Assembly: GCA_944474755.1 (NCBI GenBank)
Contig: OX104120.1
Coordinates: 37,304,067-37,368,066, forward strand
Direction of reading: 5' to 3'
Origin: Limnoperna fortunei
Lineage: Eukaryota > Mollusca > Bivalvia > Mytilida > Modiolidae
Length of the DNA stretch: 64,000 nt
Both the position numbers and the translations under genes were made by a program. Within the stretch, counting starts at the first letter, position 1. Each line of letters opens with the position of its first letter. This document shows positions 34,887-45,236 of the stretch, in pieces. The notes under the pieces were generated by a model. The model saw only the letters and a program-made list of their open reading frames with translations, was not told the origin of the DNA and searched no databases.

Positions 34887-35542
34887 TCATTCTGTCAATG
34901 CAATATACTTAAATACATGTTTTTCATTTAAAATAATTTAATTTATTGCAATTTGTCAACAAAGCATGATGGTGCTTGTTTATGTGTAATTATACAAATT
35001 GATAGGTGACAAAATTTAAAACCTTAGAAACCTTGCCAGATTGCTACATGTTATTTTTTTCAGCAGATTGTCAGAACCAAAGTTAGTAGGTTTATTGGCT
35101 GATCATTGCATGGTTTGTTGATATAAACCAAAAATAAATAATCTTTCAGTTTCATGAAATTGTAAAGAAAAAAAACATTTTAATGATCAGTAAATTATGC
35201 TAATCAAATTGCTTTCTCTGATACAATCATGAACAACCTGGGGCCTCTAGCTTTTTTGTTGGTTTAAGTGCTTTAAAATCTGTATAGGTTTTAATTGCTG
35301 AACTGTCACGGTTGAATGGACATGGCATATACTGCTATACATTCCTTTAGGAATTATACATGTACCTGCTGACAACCCCATTTTTATTGGATGGATCAAT
35401 GAAAGTTCTATTTTTAGTCTGGGATAGATCTACCTGTGTATTAAGTTGATGACTTTAATGTTTGAATAAGAACCGGTTTCTCACTTGGATAATTTTAGAA
35501 AGGTTGAGATCACCAATAAACGATTTGGTACAAAAATAAAAC
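34887..35542. other. 5' flank of gene C
   Basis: No gene or clear promoter is recognised. 'caccaataaacg' lies 30 nt upstream of the start. Confidence 0.35.
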
Positions 35543-35573
35543 ATGGACGGTCGTCGGTACATTGAACGAAGAG
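35543..35573 (+). CDS. Gene C, coding exon 1
   Basis: This exon is 31 nt long and encodes MDGRRYIERR plus the first base of a Val codon. The start context is 'aaacatgg', and a 'ggtgggta' donor follows in phase 1. Length and phase match the first coding exons of genes A and B exactly. The peptide is less similar, keeping M-[ED] and a Tyr/Arg pattern. The next coding exon is about 8.8 kb downstream, so the link rests on family architecture, not proximity. Confidence 0.65.
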
Positions 35574-35988
35574 GTGGGTAGTTCTTTATTGTGCATTTTA
35601 CTTGTATTTTTCTTTAGGTGTATTTCGGATTGGTCTATTAATTATGAAAACTTAATATATATATGTTCATGCTTTATTTATTTATTGGGTTACACATGAA
35701 TGATTCCAAAACATTATAGTACACTAGTATACACCAGTAATTAATGGAGGATACACAAATGATATATATATATATCTACTTTGCTTGTCTTGAAATAAAG
35801 TAAAGGGGGAAACATTAAGTATCATATTTCCAATTTGGTTCATTGGCCGAGAACATACAATAAGTTTTCTTTAGTTTCTTTATCATGTTCAGTTTTGTTA
35901 TATGCAGTATGGCTGTCAGAAATTATAAAATGATGACATAAAACAAAAGTTGTAAATTACATGGTTACTTGAATAATAGAAACGTTTC

Positions 35989-36031
35989 TAGGCACCCCTC
36001 CCTATTCCTCTAGGCACCCCTCCCTATTCCA
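35989..36031. repeat. 21-bp tandem duplication
   Basis: 'ctaggcacccctccctattcc' or a one-base variant occurs twice back to back. It is C-rich in an A/T-rich intron. Confidence 0.75.
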
Positions 36032-37509
36032 TTTGAGTCTTTTGTATACATTGCGCATGAGTCTCGATGTCTTACTTAAATTTACTTCCTTTGGTATGGT
36101 TTTATTGTTGACACACTGGAAAATGGAATTGGCTTCCCCGGTAGTTTTTCACATGCAAAGTAGTAATTAAATATACCATGTAAACATTTGGCAATATGTC
36201 AATTTTCAAAAATTGGTTTAAAATCTTGATGGTGGCAGAATTTAATGGTCAAATTTTATTATGAATTTCCACAGTGTCAATAGTGACAAAGAAACATTTT
36301 GAAAATTGATTAATAAAAGTAAATAAATGCATTTCAGTAATCGATTTTGATATTTTATTTGCAAGAGGCATCAGTTGCATCAGTAATATTGTTCCAGAAC
36401 AGTTACTGTCTATACCCTGAAAAAAATTGAAGGTTTTAAAAAAATTCACTGTAAGAATTTCTTAGGTGATCACAGTAATTCCATTGAATATGGTTAATCG
36501 GTTGAACTTGCGAAACATTATCAATTGAATTTATGGAAACCAAAATGTTCCTCGCTGAGAATTGTAATGGAATTGACTGTATGTTACTTACATACATATA
36601 GTTTAGTTGTAAATAAATGGTTGATTGGTGCCTACTTGATCTAAGGCACAAACACACATCTTTCTATTACACTTGCACTTATCTTGTTTAACTTTATTGG
36701 GTAAACTGATCTGGAATCAGATATGTTGTTCAGCCATAATTTTTGTTTTTGAATTCAACAGCCAATCAGATTAATGGTTACTTAACTTATATCACATGTA
36801 CAAAAACCTACTGTCATCACCGATATTATGCTTTTCACTAACATTTATATGTTTTGCAGTGTTTGCACTTTTGACATCATCGACTGTCTGTAATGTTTTT
36901 AAGAACACCGCATTTCCATATACATGTACATTTAACCATAATTAGTATTATACATGTACAATATTGTAAGACTCGAGATGTCATTCTATTTACATTATAG
37001 CCAAATTTATAGTTTCAATTAAGTTATTGGTAGACACACTTTCTGATTTTTCTTTGTACTGGGGCAAAAAGCCAATTAAAAGACATAGCATGATTTTTTC
37101 TTAAGGGGGATAACAAAAAAAGGTTTCCTTTTATTTTAAACTATTACTTCCTGCACTCAGTTCATTCAGGGGAGATAAACCATTAAAGGACGGATGACTA
37201 AGATTTACTGATGCTTTGCTATATAACATTTATGTACATTATTAAATAGAATTCTTTTCATAACTATACTTTGATGTTGTCGTGTGATTTTCGTGATATT
37301 TTCTACACCAAGTGACTGTTGTTTGCACTGGTATCCTGTTTGCTGTTTTCATCACGGTAATTCCTTTTACTTTATTCTTTCCTATATTAACCTTCTAACA
37401 AGCCATAGTTGAAGTAGAAATGAAGAAAAAAATGTGTTAAATTTAAGGTCAATTTGTCCAGAGAATTTTTTTGTTGACAAGTTGCTTTTTATGTCCACCA
37501 TCATTTTCA

Positions 37510-37652
37510 AACAATAGATTTTCCTACCAAAGGTCGGGGTTTTCTCTGTGTACACCGGCTTCCTCTCCCAATAAAAACAGGATTCCATGATATGATATAG
37601 GTGAAAAATTGCTGAAAGTGGGGTTAAACAACATTCTAACAAACAAACAATA
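37510..37652 (+). mobile_element. tRNA-derived SINE, 5'-truncated
   Basis: It starts at 'gattttcctaccaaaggtcg', continues through 'caataaaaacaggattccat' and 'attgctgaaagtggggttaa', and ends in a caaa tail. Confidence 0.7.
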
Positions 37653-38605
37653 AAACAATTAAAAGTATTGTTATATGATTTTAAATGTTATTTGAAAATG
37701 GAACAAATAATTTTTTGACATCTGGAAATTTTCCAGCTAATTGTTTAATAAAAACAGGAATTCATTTCTTAGAATTAAGACATATTTCTATTTTAACTAT
37801 GGCATGCATGGTTGGAGTTTGGTCATATTTCTGCTCTTATGATCTTTGGTAAGCATGATAATGTGCATGTGGTAGCAAACAATTTCTTAGAGTTTTGGTA
37901 TTGTCATGCATAGTGTTGAATTTCATGGAATTACATGAACCATGATACTTGCTTAAGAAGAATTTTTACACATTTCTAACAAGACCACCATATTTACTGT
38001 TTACTGTGTTTCTCATTTAGGAATATTTAGAATTTCTGAAGGATAAAGATTATAACTATTATAAAGTATACCTTGTTTTAGAAATCTGAAGTATTCCTCA
38101 TAATTCAATTTTAACAATAATACTTGAAAATTTTAGCAGTAAAACAGTGAATAGTGATGACATCACAGAACTATTTAAAATTTAATTGGATGAAAAATAA
38201 GTCATTTATTTTGTATAACCTGAATTGCTCCATTTTAATTGGTCTGATAATCAGCTTACAAAGCAAAAAGATAAACCCCTATTAAATGATCAGCTGCCAT
38301 ATGAGACTTTCCTTGACAGGTCTTTTAAAAACAGTATTAACAATTTATTTCATTTTGTGCACAGGTGAAATTGATTGGATAAATAATTTTTATTGAATTT
38401 GAATTACAAAACTTGTTTACTCCAGAAAAATCAGAATATATTAAGTAAGGAGACCTTGAGCTACTATAAAGTAGCATGTTGAGGTTCTTTTTGTTACCAC
38501 TGAGATGAAGAAACATCAAAGAAGCTACATTATTATAGCAAAGAGACCTTGAATTTGAGACAGTTTTTACTTAAAATTGTTTTCTCTTAACCTTTGAGGT
38601 GAAGG

Positions 38606-38989
38606 TCATTTTATCATGTTTTGGAGAATTTCCTGAATCTGAACATGTTTATGTGAAAGCTTTGCTTTGCTTTGTGTTAAATCATTCAACAAGGAGATAT
38701 AGAGTACACTGTACACTGCCAATTTTTTTTTAACATGCTGTAATGCCATAGTCAAAGTTTTAAGCAGTTCATTTTGAATGTCCAAAGGAATAAATTCCTT
38801 AGTCTTGCTTTGGATAAGCAACTTATATATGGCAACTAGACTTTGTCCAAATTCATCCAGTGGCATTAGTGCACAGTCGAACCATTTAAGGGGAATTAAA
38901 AAAGCAGTCTGGTGAGACAAATGGTCCTTTAAAACAGGTTTTGGCTTTATATGTGTGTTTCCTTTAACTGAACAACATTGCTTCTTCAC
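38606..38989 (-). CDS. Unrecognised 127-codon open frame in gene C intron 1
   Basis: This open frame runs antisense to gene C and starts at a GTG, not an ATG. In-frame sense codons continue upstream to the insertion point of a SINE. Composition is protein-like, with mixed hydrophobics such as FDCALMPLDEFGQSLVAIYK and a Lys-rich end. I recognise no domain. In DNA this rich in A+T an open frame of this length may occur about once per window by chance. A fragment of an old gene or transposon is equally possible. Confidence 0.15.
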   Translation of the reverse strand: MKKQCCSVKGNTHIKPKPVLKDHLSHQTAFLIPLKWFDCALMPLDEFGQSLVAIYKLLIQSKTKEFIPLDIQNELLKTLTMALQHVKKKLAVYSVLYISLLNDLTQSKAKLSHKHVQIQEILQNMIK

Positions 38990-39007
38990 CTTGGCAATTA
39001 TATGGAG

Positions 39008-39274
39008 GGGGCCTTGGTGGCTGAATGGTTAAGGTAGTAAGTCATCTACTATTGACCATATGGTCTGTCAACACTGAGGTTGTGGGTTCAAGTCTCAGTG
39101 CGCGCAGGGGTGTACTCAACTCCAAAATTAAATTGACAAGGATTGCCAGTTTTCTTATCGCAGGTCAGGCGTTATCTCCAGGTACTCCAGCTTCCTTGCC
39201 CAATAAAATCTGGACGCCGAGATATAGCTGAAAAATTGCTAAAAGTGGCGATAAATGCCATACAGACACTTGAA
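39008..39274 (+). mobile_element. tRNA-derived SINE, full length with target duplication
   Basis: The head is 'ccttggtggctgaatggtta', the B-box-like sequence 'gtgggttcaagtctcagtgc', the body 'attgacaaggattgccagtt' and 'caataaaatctggacgccga', and the tail 'ggcgataaatgccatacag'. The 13-bp duplication 'caattatatggag' flanks it exactly (38995-39007 and 39275-39287). This fixes the element boundaries and makes it the reference copy in this window. Confidence 0.9.
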
Positions 39275-40404
39275 CAATTATATGGAGAGTACATGTGCTG
39301 ATGTACTACATGTATATGATCTTTCGTCAGAACCCCCAGTCTTGTTTACTCTTGTCCTCACATGGCCAGTAGTGTAGTTTTGTCAGAACAGAGTTCATGT
39401 TGGTGTACTTTGAACTTTTTATTTCTCTTAAATCTAGCATTAAAACACGTCTGCTTGTTTAAGTGTTATATAATTAGTTTAAAGCAAACCAATGGCTGTT
39501 TCTTGCAAAAGCATGTACCAGTCATATTTCAAATAAATTTCTTTTAAATTCTTTGAAAGTTGAGACATTTATTGTCTGGATTTAACAAAATTATTGAAGA
39601 TCATATATCTAGTATTTCATATTCAAGTTAAGAGTTCAGGAATTATTGATTATAATACTTATGTTGAAAGTGCATTTGTAATTGTCTAGTCATAGTATAA
39701 GTAATTATAAAAATATTAAAGATATGTCACATGTATTAAATCCTAAATAATTTTTTTTTAGGTTTTTCAAAATAACTTCCACTTAGATAAACCAGCTCAA
39801 AATGCATGAATTTTAAATGTACTCGAAAAAGATCAAATATAATATTTTTGTCAAAAGAATATAGAGATAGCTTAATTTATGTAAACGCCTTCAAAGACGC
39901 CTCCACAATGTTGCCTCACCAGTTCTGTATGATTTATTATAAATGGGTACTTGAAAAGAAGTTATTTGAATAATATTTTATGTGAAGGATCTTTTCTTTT
40001 TGAAAAGAAATAATAGGTGCAGGGTACATTATTTTCACCTATTCAGTGCATGATAGATTCTGCAATAGACGGAGATTAACAGTTTGAAAAGAAACAGAAA
40101 ATATAGGGTTATGGCCGTTGAGCATTGTGATATATTCATGCTGTAATTATTATCTGCTTGTACGCTTGACACCAGACATTATATCTGTCACTGCTGTTTC
40201 AAATATGCATTGCTTTTCTTTGTTGTAGATGGATGGATGCATGGCTACCATGATTGTCCTAAAAACCTTTTTTATATTTTTCAGTCGAGCAGCTTTATAC
40301 ATGTATATGCAATGCTTTTCATAAGTACAGATGGGTGCAGGAATATTATTATTCACCTAAACGTTTGTGTAAATGTATCTTACAGAAAGACAGTCAAAAC
40401 TTAA

Positions 40405-40613
40405 GCAATTTTCTGTCAGTACCAAGAAAAAGCTTTGTTAACTTGATCCCTGCACTACATTTGGAAACCAGAAATTGTTGCTTGTTAAGTTAAAAAAAAT
40501 TAAGGTTGCTGTATTAAGAAAATTGAGCAATTTTCTGTCAGTACCAAGAACAAACTATAAACTGGATCCCTGCAAGTTCATTCTGATACCAGAAATTGTT
40601 GCTTGTTTTGCTA
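40405..40613. repeat. Tandem duplication, period 121 bp
   Basis: 'gcaattttctgtcagtacca' starts both units (40405 and 40526), and both continue through 'gatccctgca' to 'accagaaattgttgcttgtt'. The second unit is shorter. Confidence 0.75.
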
Positions 40614-40886
40614 ATGTCTGAAGTTTAAGATTAGTGAAAACTTTTCTGTGGCTTCTTTGTGTAGATTTTTACTACCAATATAACTGTTTAGTCTTTTTGT
40701 GCATTTAGAATGCATCATTTCAGAGAACACAAGGATAAACACAAAATATGTGACCCCACTCACAGCATGAGTATGGAAATGCAACATGTATACATGTATA
40801 TTCTGAACTTGTTTTATTAGAACATGTACCTCGGGAAGGCTAGAAATAAAGAAGAAGTAACTTCTGTCCAAGGGGGGGGGGGGGGC

Positions 40887-41120
40887 CGCAGCTGTTGAGT
40901 GGTTAAGGTAGTTGGTCTACTATTGATCACATGATCTGTTTACACAGAGGTTGTGGGTTCGAGTCTCACTTGGGGCAGCCTGTATTGGACTCCAAACTTA
41001 CTTGACAAAGATTACCAGTTTTCCTACCGAAGGTCGGGGGTTTTCTATGGGTACTCCAGCTTCCTGACACAAAAAAACTGCTGAAGCTGGCATTAAACAC
41101 CATTCAAACAAACAAACAAT
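40887..41120 (+). mobile_element. tRNA-derived SINE behind a G-run
   Basis: After a run of about 13 G come 'gttgagtggttaaggtagtt', 'gttgtgggttcgagtctcac', 'gtactccagcttcctgacac' and 'ggcattaaacaccattcaaa'. About 40 bp around 'actggacgccatgat' are missing. A second fragment, 'ccttaattgacaagatggtc', follows at 41160. Confidence 0.75.
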
Positions 41121-41323
41121 CTATCCAAGACAGGGTTGCACAAGTCGCCCCACTGTCCAACCTTAATTGACAAGATGGTCGGTTTTCCATATAAAACTAT
41201 TGGGTTTTCAAAAAGTATATGTTGTTAAATAAGGCATTCTTTTGTGGTTGTGATGTCATGTTATGTCTTGGAAACAAGCAAAACTTGTTTAAATACAGAA
41301 ATAATGAGTTGTTCACCTTTTTT

Positions 41324-43323
41324 AGCTCACCTGACCCGAAGGGTCATGTGAGCTATTGCCATCACTTGGAGTCCGTCGTCGTCCGTCGTCGTCGTCGTCG
41401 TCGTCGTTAACTTTTCTTCAAAAATCTTCTCCTCCAAAACCACTGAAGGGATTGCTTTGAAACTTTGCATACATCATCAGTAAAATGCCCTCTACCAAGT
41501 TTGCCCAAATCATGGCCTCAGACCAACCAACATGGCCGCCATGGCTAAAAATAGAACAGAGGGGTCAAAATATAGTTTTTTGCTTATAGTTCAAAAAGTA
41601 TAACAGATACAGGAAAACCGAAGAGACCTTCCTTCTTCAGCATCTAAAGCTCTACAAAACACTCCATTGGGTCAAAGTTGTATGATGACTCCTTGTAGGA
41701 GTTATTGCCCTTTAATTGTCAAAATTGATGATTTTTGCCATTTTTTGCCTCAAAATCTTGAAAATTATTAGAACTAGAGAAAAAGTTAGCATTGCTTAAT
41801 TGTTCTGCTCTATGAGGGCTACAAAAATGACTTAAGGGTCAAGATTGTCTGATTAACCGTTTAAGAGTTATTCCCCTTGAACTGTTTTTTTTAATCGGTT
41901 TTAATTGATTTTTTAAAATCTTCTCCTCTGAAACAACTGAAAGTACTGCTTTGAAACTTTGTACACATCATCTGTCAAATGTCCTCAACCAAGTTTGCAC
42001 CTACCATGGCTGCAGATTAACCAACATGGCCACCATGGCTAAAAATAGGATGGGGGGGGGGGGCGGTAAAATACAGTTTTTGGCTTATATTTAAATAAGT
42101 GTAACAGATACAGGAAAACCGAAGAGACATGCCTTCATCTGCATCAAAAGCTCTACGAAACAGTCCATCGGGTTGACGTTGTATGATGACTCCTTATAGG
42201 AGTTATTGCCCTTTAATTGTCGAAATTGATTATTTTTGACATTTTTACCTCAAAATCTTGAAAATTATTAGAACTAGAGAAAAAGTTAGCATTGTTTAAT
42301 TGTTCTGCTCTATGAGGGCTACAAAAATGACTTAAGGCTCAAGATTGTCTGATTAACCGTTTAAGAGTTATTCCCCTTGAACTGTTTTTTTTATTCGGTT
42401 TTAATTGATTTTTTAAAATCTTCTCCTCTGAAACAACTGAAAGTACTGCTTTGAAACTTTGTACACATCATCTGTCAAATGTCCTCAACCAAGTTTGCAC
42501 CTACCATGGCTGCAGATTAACCAACATGGCCACCATGGCTAAAAATAGGATTGGGGGGGGGGGGGGGTAAAATACAGTTTTTGGCTTATATTTAAAAAAG
42601 TGTAACAGATACAGGAAAACCGAAGAGACATGCCTTCATCTGCATCAAAAGCTCTACGAAACACTCCATTGGGTTGAAGTTGTATGATGACTCCTTATAG
42701 GAGTTATTGCCCTTTAATTGTCGAAATTGATTATTTTTGACATTTTTGCCTCAAAATCGTGAAAATTATTAGAACTAGAGAAAAAGTTAGCATTGCTTAA
42801 TTGTTTTGCTCTATGAGGGCTACAAAAATGACTTAAAGGTCAAGATTGTCTGATGAACCGTTTAGGAATTATTCTCCTTGAACATTTTTTTAATCAATTT
42901 TACTTGATTTTAAAAAATCTTCTCCTCTTAAACCAATGAAAGGACTGCTTTGAAACATTGCACACATCATCTTTAGGATGTCCTCTACCAAAATTGTGCA
43001 AATCATGACACCTGACTACCTACATAGCTACATTGGATTAAAATAGAAAAAATGAAAAAAAAGGGGGGGGGGGGGGGGAGTCGAGAGAGTTTTCGATTGA
43101 TAGTTAAAAAAGTATAACAGGTACAGCAAATTTGAAGTGAACCTCCCTTCTCCCTCTAAGCATCAAAAGCTCCTCCTTATAGGAGTTATTTCCATTAAAA
43201 GGTCAAAATTAATGATTTTTGCAGAAGTGTTGGGCAATTCCTGATAGCAAAGAAAAGCTGGATAAAAAAGGGTTGTTTGGTTTCAGGTTCAGGTGAGCGA
43301 CACAGGCTCCTGGGAGCCTCTAG
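41324..43323 (+). mobile_element. Helentron-like non-autonomous element with about 500-bp internal units (copy 1)
   Basis: The 5' end is a 31-bp hairpin at 41324-41354 (agctcac arm, gaccc/gggtc inner stem). A (gtc)n run follows. The 3' end has 'ggttcaggtgagc', an inverted match to 'gctcacctgaccc' of the 5' end, then the 16-bp hairpin 'aggctcctgggagcct' and finally 'ctag'. The interior is three full units of 494-500 bp plus a partial one, beginning at 41421, 41915, 42415 and 42914, each with 'aaaatcttctcctc'. No helicase or transposase frame is present. The end structure (3' hairpin next to CTAG, T-rich flanks) recalls Helitron/Helentron elements. That class assignment is inference. Confidence 0.7.
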
Positions 43324-43959
43324 TTTGTGTTTTTGTTGTTAAAAGATAAACGAATGTTAATAAGAAAACTGTTGGGTTAAGCCAATCAGATGATCAGACT
43401 ACGGTATTTGGGTAATAATTGCAGTTTGGAGATTGGTAGAGATCAGCCAAGTGTGTCTAACTATTAGTATATAATTCAATTGGTAGATAATTTCAAATTT
43501 CATTTAATCACCACATAAGAAATTTACTGAGCTTAAATTAGATCTTCAAGAAAGTTACAGATACCTGCAAGAATTTTTCAGTTGTTACAAGGTGCTGTGA
43601 TAACTCTGTAGTAATATTTATATTCCTCATCTCTGTCATACAAAGCCTTTAACTGTCGTTTTATTTGGCAGTTAGAGTAGCTATGACAGTTAAACACATG
43701 CATTGCCTGTCATTGTTCTTATAATCTTTTCAATCACAGTGTCTGGGCCAATTTCTATCAAACTTGGCACAAAGTATATCCTTTCTTAAAGGCGATTAAA
43801 ATGATGGGCCACACCTTCTCCAAAAGGGATTAAGCCAAGCAATTGATACTAGTAGAATGTTTTAAAAATGTAAAAAAAAGTCTGGCAACTCATATTTTTA
43901 TGTTGTTGATAAAAGTTAATTTATATGTCCTGTTTGTTTCGACAGAATTCATTGGGAAC

Positions 43960-44110
43960 ATGAATATTAACTGATTTTATCATGGGTTGGCCCTTTATAC
44001 CCACATTGTACCGCTTGCTGACACTCTTGATAAACTATTTGGTATAGTGAGGGAACATAAAATCAATATTCGTGCCACAATGAATTATTTCTTAAACATT
44101 ATCCTTATGA
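43960..44110 (+). repeat. Dispersed repeat shared with 4296-4400
   Basis: 'gtgccacaatgaattatttc' and the preceding 'ccctttata' match the other copy in reverse orientation. The region just before the acceptor also contains 'ggcccaggggcc', a short palindrome. Confidence 0.4.
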
Positions 44111-44366
44111 TCAGGGTAAGTGTATCTGTGTGACTCCGGTGAGCTTTGTGGCCCAGGGGCCTTTTGTTAAATTTGTTTTTAAGTCAAAACAATTTAATTT
44201 TAAATAACCGATACATGTTAATGTAATTTACCAGAAAGAGATGATGATTCAATAGGAGTTATATGTTGCCAGTGGCCTTAACACTAGAGCATGACAAAAT
44301 TTTTATGCGGTGTGTGCATCTTAGAATTTTGCAGTCAGTTTTCAATTTATTTTATTAATTTTACAG

Positions 44367-45236
44367 TGATGAGTGCAGGATCTGGCACATACATCAGGCC
44401 TGGAGCTAGTTATGTTTACTTAGAAGAAGATCTGTCTAATGGTTCCGTCATGGATGTAACTGACAGATATATTGTAACAGAACCTGGACGTAGGACCATA
44501 CGAACAAAGACACTAACAACCAACGGAAGTATAATATCAGCTGAACCAAGTCTGATCAGTATACCACGACACAGGCAAGAGAAAATAGTGACACGAGTTC
44601 TTCCAGCTAATCCACCTGTACAGCATGTTAGGGAGGTACGCCGTGTGGTACAGTCGCCTGTCGTTGTCCCTCATGGAGGTTACAGAACTGTCATTGACAC
44701 ATCTAGAAATGCAATGCATAATTCAAGAGCATTAATCGTGCAGGGTGGTCAACAAGTTATTCGAGAAGTAGTTCCTCAAAGATATGTGCAAAAGCCACAG
44801 GTCGTAACACAAGTAGTTAGGCGTAGTGTACCAAAAAAGAAAATTTACGTAACAAAGTCCGGTGACTACACTACTACATCATCCTCGTCATCTTCCAGTG
44901 ATGACTCGGATGAGGAAAGAACAATCATTTCAAAGGGAGAAGTGGTTCATGCCATTATTAGAGAAAATTGGAGCTTCAAGAAGGATCCAAAAGAAGAAAC
45001 AATTGTTACAACAACTCGAACCAAGGCAGAGAAAAATGATGATGCGTCTTCTTCAGCTTCATCCAGCTCGCTTGAAAGCAGGAAGCTAAAGATCCTCGAG
45101 CAAGTTCGAGATAACGGGGTTGAAAATGGACAGGTTATTGTAAACGATAATGGTACCCCTGTTATTGTGAAAATGAGAGGAGGAAACAAAAAGAAAAAGG
45201 AAAAAAAATCTAAGAAAGAAAAAAAGAAGGCAGAGG
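44367..45236 (+). CDS. Gene C, coding exon 2
   Basis: This is the main exon of a predicted 314-residue protein of unknown function, entered through a 'taattttacag' acceptor. Open frame extends upstream of the acceptor, but that part is pyrimidine-rich intron. Residues 26-45 carry the family block YVYLEEDLSNGSVMDVTDRY. Residues 80-165 hold Val/Arg/Pro-rich stretches (QVIREVVPQRYVQKPQVV) equivalent to the repeats of genes A and B but without a clean period. A poly-Ser/Asp tract (TTTSSSSSSSDDSDEE) lies near 169-184, a second Ser tract near 238, and a Lys-rich segment near 285-298. The exon is proposed to end in GCAGAGG before 'gtaact' and to join a 44-nt exon at 49765. If the intron is retained, translation stops a few codons later at 45256. 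No secretion signal is visible. Confidence 0.82.

Larger units (their letters stand above)
35574..44366 (+). other. Gene C intron 1
   Basis: A phase-1 intron of 8793 nt, from 'gtgggt' to 'attttacag'. It holds SINEs at 37510, 39008 and 40887, a Helentron-like element at 41324 and several small duplications. Stretches not listed separately contain nothing I can name. Confidence 0.6.

Noticed and set aside
14241..40990. tRNA genes suggested by A- and B-box-like sequences
   Set aside because: Each lies in the head of a SINE with the same downstream body, and no intact acceptor stem or free-standing tRNA was seen.
41380..41410. Arginine- or valine-repeat peptides near 41380 and 51100
   Set aside because: They are translations of a (gtc)n run inside the Helentron-like element.
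44291..44366. Start of gene C at the ATG at 44291
   Set aside because: This stretch is pyrimidine-rich and ends in a clear acceptor, and the family architecture calls for a 31-nt first exon.
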